The notes under the pieces: model-generated | The model's database searches: none | What the model was told of the DNA's origin: nothing | The model's input: only the letters and a program-made list of their open reading frames with translations | In this document: piece by piece, positions 36,975 through 45,830 of the stretch | Layout: the number at the start of each line of letters is the position of its first letter | How positions within the stretch are numbered: position 1 is the stretch's first letter | Made by a program: the position numbers and the translations under genes | Assembly: GCA_016706365.1 (NCBI GenBank) | Contig: JADJJU010000008.1 | Span: forward strand, 1 to 64,000 | Length of the DNA: 64,000 bases | From: Saprospiraceae bacterium | GTDB taxonomy: Bacteria; Bacteroidota; Bacteroidia; Chitinophagales; Saprospiraceae | Reading direction: 5' to 3'

Positions 36975-39063
36975 TTAACTATTCATTGAAGCAAGAAACT
37001 CTTCATTCTTGACAGTTCCTGTCAGATGTTTTAGAAGGAACTCTATCGCTTCATCCGGCTTCATATCGGCCAGGTGATTTCTCAGAATGAACATGCGCTT
37101 GAGTGTATCTTTATCAAGCAACAAATCTTCCCTTCTTGTACTTGACTTGGTAAGATCGATGGCAGGATATAATCGTTTGTTAGCAAGTGAACGATCCAGC
37201 TGAAGCTCCATATTACCGGTTCCTTTGAATTCTTCAAAGATGACTCCGTCCATTTTGGATCCGGTATCGATCAGGGCAGTTGCAAGAATTGTCAATGAAC
37301 CACCGTTCTCGATTTTTCTGGCAGCGCCAAAGAATTTCTTAGGCTTCTGAAGTGCATTAGCTTCCACACCACCGGAAAGTACTTTACCACTTGCGGGAGC
37401 AACAGTATTGTATGCTCTTGCCAATCTTGTGATAGAATCCAGTAGAATGACCACATCGTGACCACATTCTACCAGACGTTTGGCTTTTTCAAGAACGATA
37501 TTGGCAACGCGTACGTGATTATCAGCAGGCTCATCAAACGTTGAGGCAACAACTTCTGCATTAACACTTCTCTTCATGTCAGTTACCTCCTCAGGACGCT
37601 CATCGATCAGCAACACGATCAGATAACATTCCGGGTGATTGCTTGCAATGGCATTGGCAAGGTCTTTCAGTAGGAAAGTCTTACCGGTTTTAGGCTGAGC
37701 GACAATTAATCCACGCTGACCTTTCCCGATCGGAGTGAATAGGTCAATCATCCTGTTGCCATAATCTCTGCCGGTGGTAGTCGTTGTCATTTTGAATTTC
37801 TCATTTGGAAATAAAGGTGTCAGATAATCAAAAGGCACTCTGTCTCTGATTTCATCAGGTCTTAGGCCGTTAATTTTTGAAACCTTAAGCAATGCAAAGT
37901 ATTTCTCTCCCTCTTTTGGAGGTCTGATGGACCCTTTAACTGTATCGCCTGTTTTCAAACCAAATAATTTGATTTGAGAAGGGGATACATAAATATCATC
38001 CGGAGAAGTAAGATAATTGTAATCAGATGATCTCAGGAATCCATATCCATCCGGCATCATTTCCAGGATACCCTCACCTTCTACTACACCATCCAGATCT
38101 ACATTGAATAATGGTTGAGGCTTCTCAACTCTTTCTTCCCTGCGATCGTTGCCGTTATTTTCTCTTTTATTTTCCTGGTTGCGTTCAGGATTTCTGTCAT
38201 TCGTCCTTTCCTGAGTGCGATCTTGATTTCTTTCCTGGTTTCTATCCTGATTTCTATCATTAGGGCGATCCTGATTGCGATCGTTTGTTCTTTCCTGATT
38301 CCTTTCAGGTTTGTCATTGCGCTCATTTCTGTTTGCTGGACGATCCTGGGATCTTTCCTGATTGCGGTCCTGATTTCTTTCCTGATTGCGATCTTGATTG
38401 CGATCCTGATTTCTTTCCTGGTTTCTGTCCTGGTTACGATCCTGATTGCGGTCCTGGTTTCTGTCCTGATTTCGGTCAGGTTGTTTTTCTGTTGATGCGT
38501 CCGTATTAGTATCCTGAGTTTCCTGAGGACGATTTCGGTTTTTATCCTGATTTCTTTGTTGATTGCGATCCTGAGGTCTTCTTTGGTCCTTTTGAGGTTC
38601 ATTGGAACCTGAGTCTTCGGCACTTAGTTCAGGATTATTTTCTTCCGCTGCAATTTTGCCGGGTTTATTGGTTTTGTCTTTTTCAGGAGCCGGGATTCTT
38701 GTATCAGGGTTTTTGGTCTGCCTCGTCCCGGTTTGTTTTCTACTACTTTAGGTGTAGTTTTTCGGGTTCTCTGATAGTAGCTGGTTTAGCTTCAGGTTCT
38801 CTGGATTTTGGGGCAGGCTTTTGAGCTGCTTTTTCGGCGGGGTCGTCCTGCCCGTTAAATTTTTTGTCAGCTTTATAGAGGCTGGTTTCGATTCTCTCGG
38901 GGCTTGGATCCTCCTGTTGTTTTTTTGCAACTGCTTGTTCATCGAGAATTCGGTAAACAAGTTCTTGTTTGTTCATGCGTCTGAATCCACGGATGTTCAT
39001 AGCCTCAGCTACATCCTTTAATTCATTCAGGAGCATCTCATTTGATTGAGAAATGGAATACAT
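36975..39063 (-). CDS. rho: Transcription termination factor Rho with long disordered insertion (two frameshifts)
   Basis: Hexameric RNA-dependent ATPase that ends transcription. The N-terminal Rho_N helical domain is MLLNELKDVAEAMNIRGFRRMNKQELVYRIL. A low-complexity linker of about 250 residues follows, mostly NQDRNQERN-type repeats. Then come the RNA-binding cold-shock domain (EMMPDGYGFLRSSDYNYL) and the ATPase core: Walker A VAQPKTGKTFLLKD, Walker B DVVILLDSITRLARAYN, Q-loop and R-loop GSLTILATALIDTGSKMD. Two T5 runs at 38758-38762 and 38710-38714 each lack one base; restoring them makes one frame from the ATG at 39063. About 697 residues. Bacteroidota Rho proteins are known for such insertions, shown in Bacteroides to drive phase separation. 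Confidence 0.9.
38180..38560. repeat. Tandem coding repeat within rho (Asn-Gln-Asp-Arg units)
   Basis: About 380 bases of imperfect 12-base units (on the plus strand CCTGATTGCGAT, CCTGATTTCTTT, CCTGGTTTCTGT) encode NQDRNQER/NQDRNQDR in the rho frame. Unit number probably varies between strains. Other frames of the same stretch give long artefactual open frames. Confidence 0.8.
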
Positions 39064-39308
39064 ATGATAGTGAAAAGTTTAATACTAAATGGGTATAAAA
39101 TGAAATTGGCAATTAGAATCCCTGGGAGAAATGAAACAAAAAATAAAATTCAATATGTTTAATATACTGAATTGTCTTGCATTTCGATTACCTTGAATGA
39201 AACATGTTTGTTGTGAAATTACCTCAACTACTCTTATTCAAAGCACTACTCCAGAGATGATGTCTGAATCGACGGCTCAAAAATAATTTTATTTTTTTAT
39301 TCAAATAC

Positions 39309-39316
39309 TATATTTG
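39309..39316 (+). promoter_or_regulatory. Putative serS promoter -7 box in the rho-serS divergent region
   Basis: TATATTTG fits TAnnTTTG, 51 bases before the serS ATG, but a -33 TTTG at the right distance is not evident. The 303-base region 39064-39366 between the divergent rho and serS genes is AT-rich and holds no gene. Confidence 0.45.
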
Positions 39317-39366
39317 TAAAAATTGAATGCAATTTTTGCACTCTATTTACCAAATACCACATAAGC

Positions 39367-40647
39367 ATGCTTGAGCTGTCCTATATCCGTGATAACAAAG
39401 AAACTGTACTAAAAGGTTTACGTAAGCGAAACTTTAACGAGGAAGGCCTCGAAATAGTATCTAAAGTCCTCGAATTGGACGATCGTAGAAAAGAAATTCA
39501 ATCTCAATTGGATCAATATCTCAATGAAGCCAATATTCTTGCAAAACAAATCGGCGATTTGATGAAAACCGGAAAGCAGGATGAGGCTCAGGCATTGAAG
39601 GCTGATGTGGCTGCTGTTAAGGATAAAAGCAAGTTACTGGAAGAAGAAATCAAACAAGTTAAGGATAACTTAGAAGAGAAACTCCTGACCATTCCTAATA
39701 TTCCTCACGAATCGGTGCCAGCCGGCAAATCCAGCGATGATAACTTCGTCTATAAAGACTGGACAAATTCCTTCCCACAATTATGGCCGGGAGCACAGCC
39801 GCATTGGGAACTTGCAGAGAAATATAATTTATTCGATCTGGCACTGGGAGCAAAGATCTCTGGGTCGGGGTTTCCATTATACAGAGGTAAAGGCGCAAGA
39901 TTACAGAGAGCATTAATTGCTTTTTTCCTGGATAATGCTGTGAAGGAAGGCTATGAAGAATGTCAGCCACCTCTTTTAGTCAATGAAGCTACAGCCAGAG
40001 GCACAGGACAATTACCGGACAAGGAAGGCCAGATGTATTATGCTGAAAAGGATGATCTGTATCTCATCCCGACTGCAGAGGTTCCACTGACAAATATTTA
40101 CCGTGATGTCATTGTTGCTGAAAAGGAATTACCGATGCTGCTGACCGGCTACACTCCTTGTTTTAGAAGGGAAGCCGGCTCATATGGTGCACATGTAAAG
40201 GGATTAAACAGGGTGCATCAGTTTGACAAGGTAGAGATAGTGAGATTCGAGCATCCGGACAATTCCTACAATTCATTATTGATCATGCTCGAACATGTCG
40301 AAAGTCTGTTACAGGCCCTTGAACTTCCGTATAGAATTTTGCGTTTATGCGGTGGAGATATGGGTTTCACATCGGCTTTGACATATGACTTTGAAGTGTA
40401 TTCCGCAGCTCAGCAAAGGTGGCTGGAAGTAAGCAGCGTATCCAATTTTGAAACATTTCAAACCAATAGGATGAAAATGCGTTTCAAGGATGAGAACGGA
40501 AAAAACAGATTCGCGCATACACTCAATGGAAGTGCATTGGCTCTGCCAAGAATCGTAGCATCACTTCTGGAAAATCATCAGACCGAAAATGGAATTCGCA
40601 TCCCTGAAAAACTGGTACCATATACCGGATTTGAGTGGATTAATTAA
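39367..40647 (+). CDS. serS: Serine-tRNA ligase
   Basis: Class II synthetase charging tRNA-Ser. The N-terminal antiparallel coiled-coil arm spans about residues 25-105 (DDRRKEIQSQLDQYLNEANILAKQIG...). The catalytic core has motif 2 GYTPCFRREAGSYGAHVKGLNRVHQFDKVE and motif 3 HTLNGSALALPRIVASLLENHQ. TAEVPLTNIYRD is the serine-binding loop. The 426 residues are intact. A membrane zinc peptidase gene follows 22 bases later. Confidence 0.97.
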   Translation: MLELSYIRDNKETVLKGLRKRNFNEEGLEIVSKVLELDDRRKEIQSQLDQYLNEANILAKQIGDLMKTGKQDEAQALKADVAAVKDKSKLLEEEIKQVKDNLEEKLLTIPNIPHESVPAGKSSDDNFVYKDWTNSFPQLWPGAQPHWELAEKYNLFDLALGAKISGSGFPLYRGKGARLQRALIAFFLDNAVKEGYEECQPPLLVNEATARGTGQLPDKEGQMYYAEKDDLYLIPTAEVPLTNIYRDVIVAEKELPMLLTGYTPCFRREAGSYGAHVKGLNRVHQFDKVEIVRFEHPDNSYNSLLIMLEHVESLLQALELPYRILRLCGGDMGFTSALTYDFEVYSAAQQRWLEVSSVSNFETFQTNRMKMRFKDENGKNRFAHTLNGSALALPRIVASLLENHQTENGIRIPEKLVPYTGFEWIN

Positions 40648-40669
40648 AAATAAAAAACAAAATAGAAAA

Positions 40670-41377
40670 ATGAGTGAATTAGGTGCATTGGGAGGGTATT
40701 ATGGCTACATAATTGTGGGTATAATATTATCTGTGGTTGGATTTTTGGTGAGTGCAAGACTGAAGAGTAAGTTTCAGAAGTACTCACAAATCGGACTGAG
40801 AAATGGCATGAGCGGCAAAGAAATTGCAGAAGCTATGTTGCGTCATTACAATATATCCAATGTCAGGGTTATTGAGCATGAAGGATTTCTATCCGATCAC
40901 TACAACCCGCTAACGAAGACTGTTGCATTGAGTCATGCTATATATAGTGGCAGGAGTGTAATGGCTGCAGCTGTTGCATCTCACGAATGTGGTCATGCAG
41001 TCCAGCATGATCAGGCATATGCCTGGCTTACATTAAGATCCAAGGTTGTGCCTATTGTAAATGTGGCAGCTCAGGCTCAACAATGGTTATTGCTGATTGC
41101 ATTTATGACAATTGGTTCTATGCCACAATTGCTATTGATTTGTATCATCGCATTTTCAATTACGACGGCGTTTGCATTTATCACATTACCTGTGGAATTT
41201 GATGCAAGCCGCAGAGCAGTTGCATGGCTGGAAAGCTCCGGAACTGCACAAGCTGCGGAATTAGATGGATCAAAAGATGCATTGAAATGGGCAGCAATGA
41301 CATATGTTTCTGCAGCACTGTCTTCATTGGTCATGTTGTTGTATCTTATAATGAGATATGTGGGAAGCAGGGATTAA
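40670..41377 (+). CDS. Membrane zinc metallopeptidase (YugP/Zn_peptidase_2 family)
   Basis: A 235-residue integral-membrane protease. An N-terminal helix (YYGYIIVGIILSVVGFLVSARL) is followed by a cytosolic or membrane-surface domain. The zinc motif is HECGH in AAAVASHECGHAVQHDQAYAW, and LPVEFDASRRAVAWLE supplies the third ligand. Two more helices are at about 120-160 and at the C-terminus. I start at the ATG at 40670; an upstream in-frame ATG lies inside serS. The substrate is unknown. It ends at a strong terminator. Confidence 0.9.
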   Translation: MSELGALGGYYGYIIVGIILSVVGFLVSARLKSKFQKYSQIGLRNGMSGKEIAEAMLRHYNISNVRVIEHEGFLSDHYNPLTKTVALSHAIYSGRSVMAAAVASHECGHAVQHDQAYAWLTLRSKVVPIVNVAAQAQQWLLLIAFMTIGSMPQLLLICIIAFSITTAFAFITLPVEFDASRRAVAWLESSGTAQAAELDGSKDALKWAAMTYVSAALSSLVMLLYLIMRYVGSRD

Positions 41378-41401
41378 TTCTTCTCAGAAAAAATATAAAA
41401 G

Positions 41402-41427
41402 AAGCCGGTTTTTGCCGGCTTTTTTTG
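41402..41427 (+). terminator. Rho-independent terminator after serS and the zinc peptidase
   Basis: Stem AAGCCGG/CCGGCTT with a 6-base loop followed by T7, 24 bases after the peptidase stop codon. Confidence 0.88.
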
Positions 41428-41531
41428 TTTACTATTTACTTATTTATAACGTCAAGAATCAACACTGTAAAAAAATACCCACACTGGTAATAGCTAAACA
41501 ATGGATTTCAAAATTGAAAACAAGCATTTTT

Positions 41532-41539
41532 TACCTTTG
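41532..41539 (+). promoter_or_regulatory. Putative frr promoter -7 box
   Basis: TACCTTTG fits TAnnTTTG. It would place the transcript start near 41545, which rules out the in-frame TTG at 41551 as a practical start and supports the ATG at 41578. An ATTG lies upstream (41513-41516) at a rather short spacing. Confidence 0.5.
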
Positions 41540-41577
41540 AAATATTATTTTTGGCAAAGATTAACAAAACAGACATC

Positions 41578-42141
41578 ATGAGCGAAGAACTTGATTTAGC
41601 ATTCGATATGACCCATGAATCCATGGAGAAGGCATATTTACATCTCAATGATGAACTTTCAAAAGTCAGAACCGGGAAAGCTACTCCACAGATTGTGGCA
41701 GGAATTAAAGCAGATTATTATGGCACCATGACACCATTGAATCAGGTCGCCAACGTATCCGTGTCCGACGCCAGAACCATAGTCATTCAGCCCTGGGAAA
41801 AGAAAATGCTGGCATCTATTGAAAAATCAATTTTCGAAGCAAATCTGGGTGTGACTCCCATGAATGACGGAGAAGTGATACGTCTCAACCTTCCTCCTCT
41901 GACTGAAGAACGAAGAAGAGACCTTGTAAAACACGCCAAGCATCTCGCTGAAGAGGGTAAAATCAGCGTTCGCAATTCCCGCAGAGATATGATGGAAGAA
42001 ATCAAAAAAGCGGTGAAAGATGGATTTCCCGAAGATGAAGCGAAAAGACGGGAAGCAAAAACACAAGAAATGACGGATCAGTATGTGGAGAAGATGGATA
42101 AGTTGTTTGCTGCGAAGGAGCATGATATTATGACGATATAG
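41578..42141 (+). CDS. frr: Ribosome recycling factor
   Basis: Splits post-termination 70S ribosomes with EF-G. At 187 residues it has the usual length. Family motifs: LNDELSKVRTGKATPQIVAGIKADYYGTMTPLNQVANVSV, the hinge-proximal RLNLPPLTEERRRDLVKHAKHLAEEGKISVRNSRRD, and the C-terminal helix. I chose ATG 41578 (MSEELDLAFDM) because the promoter box lies at 41532-41539. pyrH, its common partner, is not next to it. Confidence 0.96.
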   Translation: MSEELDLAFDMTHESMEKAYLHLNDELSKVRTGKATPQIVAGIKADYYGTMTPLNQVANVSVSDARTIVIQPWEKKMLASIEKSIFEANLGVTPMNDGEVIRLNLPPLTEERRRDLVKHAKHLAEEGKISVRNSRRDMMEEIKKAVKDGFPEDEAKRREAKTQEMTDQYVEKMDKLFAAKEHDIMTI

Positions 42142-42145
42142 GGGA

Positions 42146-42228
42146 AAGGCGTAAGGTGTAAGTAGTAAGCCGTAAGTGAACAGCCGGATGGAAGTGGTAA
42201 GGCGTAAGTAGTAAGTAAACAACCAGGA
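42146..42228 (+). repeat. Low-complexity word run (GTAAG) ending in AACAGCC
   Basis: Directly after frr, GGCGTAAGGTGTAAGTAGTAAG-like words lead to GAACAGCCGG (about 42178-42187). A second, near-identical block then ends in AAACAACC. It is a member of the loose family seen after topA and thrS. Confidence 0.5.
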
Positions 42229-42244
42229 ATCACAGAATAATATA

Positions 42245-42352
42245 AATGGTACAAAAACTCCGGATGGAGTTTAATATGGATATCCCCGTGCAAGTGAAAC
42301 GCAGCTCGGGGTATAAGGCTACTCTTAAAGAACTCCGTAGGTGTTCAACCCA
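42245..42352 (+). repeat. AACTCCG/GGAGTT palindromic repeat unit
   Basis: ACTCC-gga-TGGAGT, then ATCCCCG...CGGGGTAT with about 20 bases between, then GAACtCC-gta-GGtGTTC. Three hairpins in a row, again with gga/gta loops. From memory, similar AACTCCG-type units are scattered in other Bacteroidota genomes. Nothing else is seen between 42142 and 42442. Confidence 0.5.
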
Positions 42353-42442
42353 AGAAAGTTATAGAAAATGAAGTGAGACTTTGTGGCAGGCAGGAAATGC
42401 TTATTTAGTTGGACACAAACATCTTCATAAATTTTTAATATC

Positions 42443-43258
42443 TCACCTCTGCCTATACACCATTATACCAGCCGGATGAAAAGCATATAAAGCGTTTGGC
42501 AATACAGTGTAAGAGACTATGTCTTCCGGTAAATTTTCAGGTAATTGCACAGTCCAGCGGGCGTCAGTGTCGATGTCCCAGGAGAAGGCAGATTGATTTT
42601 CCAGATAAAATAATTTTCCACCAAAGGTCATAACTGTTTCCGGACGAACAAAGGGCTCGTTGCGGACGTAATTGCCAAGATTATCGAAGATTAGCAGCCC
42701 AAGCTGAGAGTCCAATACCAATACTTTGTTTTGACGCTCCAACATAGCAATGGGAGAAATACTTCTGCCCAAGCGAAGTAATAAATCCTCGCTTTCTCTA
42801 AGCACCGTTCCGTAACGATCGATTTTTTTCAATTTAAAATCCAGACCATCCATGATCCAGATTTGAGCATCATTGGATACGCAAACTCTTTTGATATCAA
42901 AAAATCCGAAGGAAACCAAATTGGTTCGCGAAATCTCATTCAGAGTGACATCCAGTGTGACGATCGTCTGTAGTCCCGGATAATACACCAAAATTTGAAT
43001 AGGATTGCTTGCATCTATCAGAGAAGGAGCACCCAGATAATTATTGGTATAGCGGTATAGAATATCACCATTTTCATCGTACTTGATAATATTATTATCA
43101 GGGGTGATGACATAGATCTGGTGTAACTTATCCACTGTTGCAAAAACAATATCTACTGCAATATTTATATCCGGTTCTGAAGAAAACTGAGCTTTCAAAG
43201 AACTTGCATACATCCAAAAAAGACTAATTGCGATATATTTTACCATGTTCATTTTCAT
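42443..43258 (-). CDS. Exported beta-propeller-like protein of unknown function
   Basis: About 271 residues with a signal peptide ending ASSLKAQ. The body consists of repeated strands of the type HQIYVITPDNNIIKYDENGDILYRY and QIWIMDGLDFKLKKIDRYGTVL, which suggest an NHL/six-bladed propeller. No catalytic residues are recognised. I choose the ATG at 43258, which overlaps the lpxH 3' end by 35 bases; ATGs at 43252 and 43246 are equally possible. It follows lpxH in the same operon, so an envelope role is plausible but unproven. Confidence 0.7.
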   Translation of the reverse strand: MKMNMVKYIAISLFWMYASSLKAQFSSEPDINIAVDIVFATVDKLHQIYVITPDNNIIKYDENGDILYRYTNNYLGAPSLIDASNPIQILVYYPGLQTIVTLDVTLNEISRTNLVSFGFFDIKRVCVSNDAQIWIMDGLDFKLKKIDRYGTVLRESEDLLLRLGRSISPIAMLERQNKVLVLDSQLGLLIFDNLGNYVRNEPFVRPETVMTFGGKLFYLENQSAFSWDIDTDARWTVQLPENLPEDIVSYTVLPNALYAFHPAGIMVYRQR

Positions 43259-43988
43259 AGAAAGCCAATTGAAGATCTCCATTTTCCATTATTCCAAAGG
43301 ATTGATGATTCAGCCAGTCACCCAGGTTGATATACTGGCTTCCCCCTTGAAGATTGAATGATATGGGCAAATGTCTGTGACCAAATACAAAGTAATCGAA
43401 GTGATTTTCCTTTAACGTGTCTTTTGCAAATTGCACCAGCCATTCATTTTCCTCTGATACAAAACGATCGGGTTCTACATTTGCGTACCGGCTCTTTGCT
43501 GACCAGAAATTGGCGATTCCAATTCCCAGATTCGGGTGTAATCTGGCAAACAGCCATTGACATGCTGGATTTGCAAAAACTTTCTTGATGAATTTATATC
43601 CATTATCGCCCGGACCCAGGCCGTCCCCATGGCCGATCATCATTTTTTTACCCTGAATTTCTCTGATAATGGGTTCCCTGAAGGTTGGTATCCCAAGTTC
43701 TTCCTCAAAATATTTGAACATCCACATGTCATGATTTCCGATAAAAAAGTAGATCGGAAGTCCGCCATCAGTTAATTCTGCGAGTTTACCCAATAGACGG
43801 ATATAACCTTTCGGAACAACTGAACTGTACTCAAACCAAAAATCGAACACATCACCGACCAGATAAAGTTCTGTGGCATCTTTAGATATCTTGTCCAACC
43901 ATCTGACGATCAGCTTTTCTCGTTCTCTGCTTGGCAATTTTGCAGGAACTCCCAGATGAAAATCAGAAGCGAAATAGACTTTACTCAT
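43224..43988 (-). CDS. lpxH: UDP-2,3-diacylglucosamine diphosphatase
   Basis: Calcineurin-like metallophosphatase that cleaves UDP-2,3-diacylglucosamine to lipid X and UMP in lipid A synthesis, at the inner membrane. All metal-binding blocks are present: ASDFHLG, LVGDVFDFWFEY, FIGNHDMW, MIGHGDGLGPGDNGYK and FGHRHLP. At 254 residues it fits the Bacteroidota form of LpxH. It is 15 bases after haaO and overlaps the propeller gene. lpxB, acting one step later, is at 5793-6938. Confidence 0.92.
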   Translation of the reverse strand: MSKVYFASDFHLGVPAKLPSREREKLIVRWLDKISKDATELYLVGDVFDFWFEYSSVVPKGYIRLLGKLAELTDGGLPIYFFIGNHDMWMFKYFEEELGIPTFREPIIREIQGKKMMIGHGDGLGPGDNGYKFIKKVFANPACQWLFARLHPNLGIGIANFWSAKSRYANVEPDRFVSEENEWLVQFAKDTLKENHFDYFVFGHRHLPISFNLQGGSQYINLGDWLNHQSFGIMENGDLQLAFYENEHGKIYRN

Positions 43989-44003
43989 AATGAAGATCGG
44001 AGC

Positions 44004-44522
44004 TTATACTTTCTCCATCACAGTGCCACATTTGTCACAGGTTCTTAATTCTTCAGAATCCATGAAATGCTTCATCACAGGAGGTAATTGATTGACGATA
44101 TCTGTCACTTCAAAAGTAGCCTCATGAAGCTTATGATGACAGCTTTCACAGAACCACATTAATTGATCCATCTCGCCTTTGTTGCGATATCTTTCCAATA
44201 CCAAGCCGACTGTACCTGCAGGTCTTTGAGGGGAGTGCGGAATTCTCGGAGGGAGCAAAAACATATCACCCTCTTTGATGCTTATATCTTCAGGTGTACC
44301 GTCAGGGTGAATGATTTTCAGCGTAATGTCTCCCTTCAACTGGTAGAATAGTTCCTCTCCGTCTTCGAAGTGATAATCTTTTCTGCCATTGGGACCTCCA
44401 ACTATCATGACTATGAAATCTTCATTTTCAAGATACAATTGTTTGTTGGCAACAGGCGGCTTGAGAAGGTGGGCATTATCATCTATCCACTTATTCAGAT
44501 TGAAAGGCTTTGCTATAGACAT
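44004..44522 (-). CDS. haaO: 3-hydroxyanthranilate 3,4-dioxygenase
   Basis: Cupin-fold, Fe(II)-dependent ring-cleaving dioxygenase of the kynurenine pathway (3-hydroxyanthranilate to aminocarboxymuconate semialdehyde, towards quinolinate and NAD or catabolism). The iron ligands are in DYHFEDGEELFYQ (His and Glu) and PPRIPHSPQRPAGT (His). The C-terminal second metal site has two CxxC pairs, CESC and CDKC. I start at the ATG at 44522 (MSIAKPFNLNKWIDDNAHLLKPP), giving 172 residues, the family size. It is divergent from an SDR gene and leads into lpxH. No other kynurenine genes are in the window. Confidence 0.95.
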   Translation of the reverse strand: MSIAKPFNLNKWIDDNAHLLKPPVANKQLYLENEDFIVMIVGGPNGRKDYHFEDGEELFYQLKGDITLKIIHPDGTPEDISIKEGDMFLLPPRIPHSPQRPAGTVGLVLERYRNKGEMDQLMWFCESCHHKLHEATFEVTDIVNQLPPVMKHFMDSEELRTCDKCGTVMEKV

Positions 44523-44612
44523 ACTGAATTTATTAATTTGGCATATTGGGTTAAAAGAAATTTCTATCTTGGATTTCAAAATTAAGTAAAGTATTACACA
44601 AATCAGAAAATT

Positions 44613-45398
44613 ATGAACTTTAGTCTTTTGGGAAAGCATGCATTAGTTTGCGGAGGAAGCAAAGGTATTGGAAAAGCAATCGGTATGGAATTGGCTGAAA
44701 TGGGGGCTAATGTAACATTGGTGGCTCGTTCGGCTGTGACACTTTCTGCGGCTGTACAGGAACTTGACAAATCAAAGGGACAAGATCATGATTTTCTGAT
44801 GGCTGACTTCGAAGACTTGCAGGATCTCCGCAGAAAAGTAAGCGGTTTATTGGTAGTCAGAAAATATCAAATACTCATCAATAACACAGGCGGACCAAAA
44901 GGCGGACCCATCATTGATGCCCAACCGGAAGAATTTGCCGACGCTTTTAATAAACATATTATTTGCAGCCAGATTTTGACAAAATTGTTGATTGATGGAA
45001 TGCGACAAGAATCTTATGGAAGAATCATAAATGTCATTTCTACTTCTGTCAAGGAACCCATCGAGGGTCTGGGGGTATCGAATACCATCCGTGCTGCTAT
45101 GGGCAATTGGTCCAAAACTATGGCGACTGAACTGGCACCATGGGGAATCACTGTGAATAATATTTTACCGGGATTCACAGATACCGATAGACTTCAGCAA
45201 TTGATTACAGATAAAGCTTCGAAAGCGGGCATTTCAGAATCTCAAGTTTCCGCTCAAATGTCTGGTTTAGTACCTATGAAGCGTTTTGCTCTGCCATCGG
45301 AAATCGCTGCTGCTGCAGCTTTTCTTGCAAGTCCTGCTGCAGGCTATATCACAGGCATTAATCTTCCGGTGGATGGTGGAAGGACGCGGAGTCTGTAA
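44613..45398 (+). CDS. SDR-family oxidoreductase lacking the canonical catalytic Tyr
   Basis: A 261-residue short-chain dehydrogenase-like protein. The cofactor motif is CGGSKGIGKAIGMELAEMGANVTLVAR (GxxxGIG), and NNTGGPKGG replaces the usual NNAG. The catalytic Ser is in INVISTSVKEPIEGLGVSNTIRAAMGNWSK. At the YxxxK place the sequence reads NTIRAAMG, so the Tyr/Lys pair is missing. This matches a known atypical BKR-like SDR subgroup that I recall under cd05344. The C-terminus GYITGINLPVDGGRTRSL is standard. Divergent from haaO by 90 bases. Activity is uncertain. Confidence 0.85.
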   Translation: MNFSLLGKHALVCGGSKGIGKAIGMELAEMGANVTLVARSAVTLSAAVQELDKSKGQDHDFLMADFEDLQDLRRKVSGLLVVRKYQILINNTGGPKGGPIIDAQPEEFADAFNKHIICSQILTKLLIDGMRQESYGRIINVISTSVKEPIEGLGVSNTIRAAMGNWSKTMATELAPWGITVNNILPGFTDTDRLQQLITDKASKAGISESQVSAQMSGLVPMKRFALPSEIAAAAAFLASPAAGYITGINLPVDGGRTRSL

Positions 45399-45424
45399 TT
45401 ATTCCTCATTGGGTAGATTGGAGT

Positions 45425-45632
45425 ATGGAGGTGATGTCTTTCTGCGCCTCCGGCTTGCAAGGTGATGTTTCTCCTTGGCTACGCCAAGAAAAAGTGATGT
45501 CTCCGAAATAAATTGACTGATTTTCAGTCAATTTATTTCGGAGGTGATGTTTGAGCGGAGCTCAAGGTTGGGTTCAGGGCTTTGGGTGTGAGATTGTTGG
45601 GGTGGGGAGTTTATGGTCTCCCTCCGGTTATC
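45425..45632 (-). repeat. Composite four-hairpin element, copy D
   Basis: Read on the minus strand: A/C-rich leader (about 45632-45566), mini-hairpin TTGAGC-tcc-GCTCAA (45551-45565), linker ACATCACC (45543-45550), and a long hairpin with an 18-base stem CTCCGAAATAAATTGACT and its complement (45501-45542). Then linker ACATCACT (45493-45500), hairpin TTCTTGG-cgtag-CCAAGgAGAA, linker ACATCACC (45461-45468), hairpin CTT-gcaaGCCggaGGCgcag-AAG, and linker ACATCACC (45430-45437). Spacings are 50, 32 and 31. The long stem nearly repeats that of copy A. Confidence 0.8.
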
Positions 45633-45647
45633 CCATCTCAATCCACC

Positions 45648-45830
45648 TATAAACAAAACCCATCACTCAAACAAACCCTCACCCAAAACCCCCCACTCAA
45701 TCGCAAGCTCCGCTTGCACATCACCTTTTTGTTTTCTCAGGGTAGCTGAAGAAAACAAAAAGACATCACCTTACGAGGCGTAGCCGAAGGAAGACATCAC
45801 CCTAGCGCAGCGTAGCGTAGCCGGGACATC
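45648..45830 (+). repeat. Composite four-hairpin element, copy E
   Basis: A/C-rich leader (about 45648-45702), mini-hairpin GCAAGC-tcc-GCTTGC (45703-45717), linker ACATCACC (45718-45725), long hairpin CTTTTTGTTTTCT/AGAAAACAAAAAG (45725-45762) around CAGGGTAGCTGA. Then linker (45763-45770), hairpin with GGCGTAGCC loop (CTT/AAG stem), linker (45794-45801), and a hairpin around GCGTAGCG. It faces away from copy D; the two leaders meet around 45640. Together they fill the 465 bases between the convergent SDR and methyltransferase genes. Confidence 0.8.

Noticed and set aside
38099..38623. Long open frame on the minus strand through the rho linker (Ile/Arg/Thr-rich), and its plus-strand counterpart of hydrophobic repeats
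   Set aside because: Both are out-of-frame readings of the 12-base repeats. The rho frame (NQDRNQER) is continuous with the downstream Rho domains.
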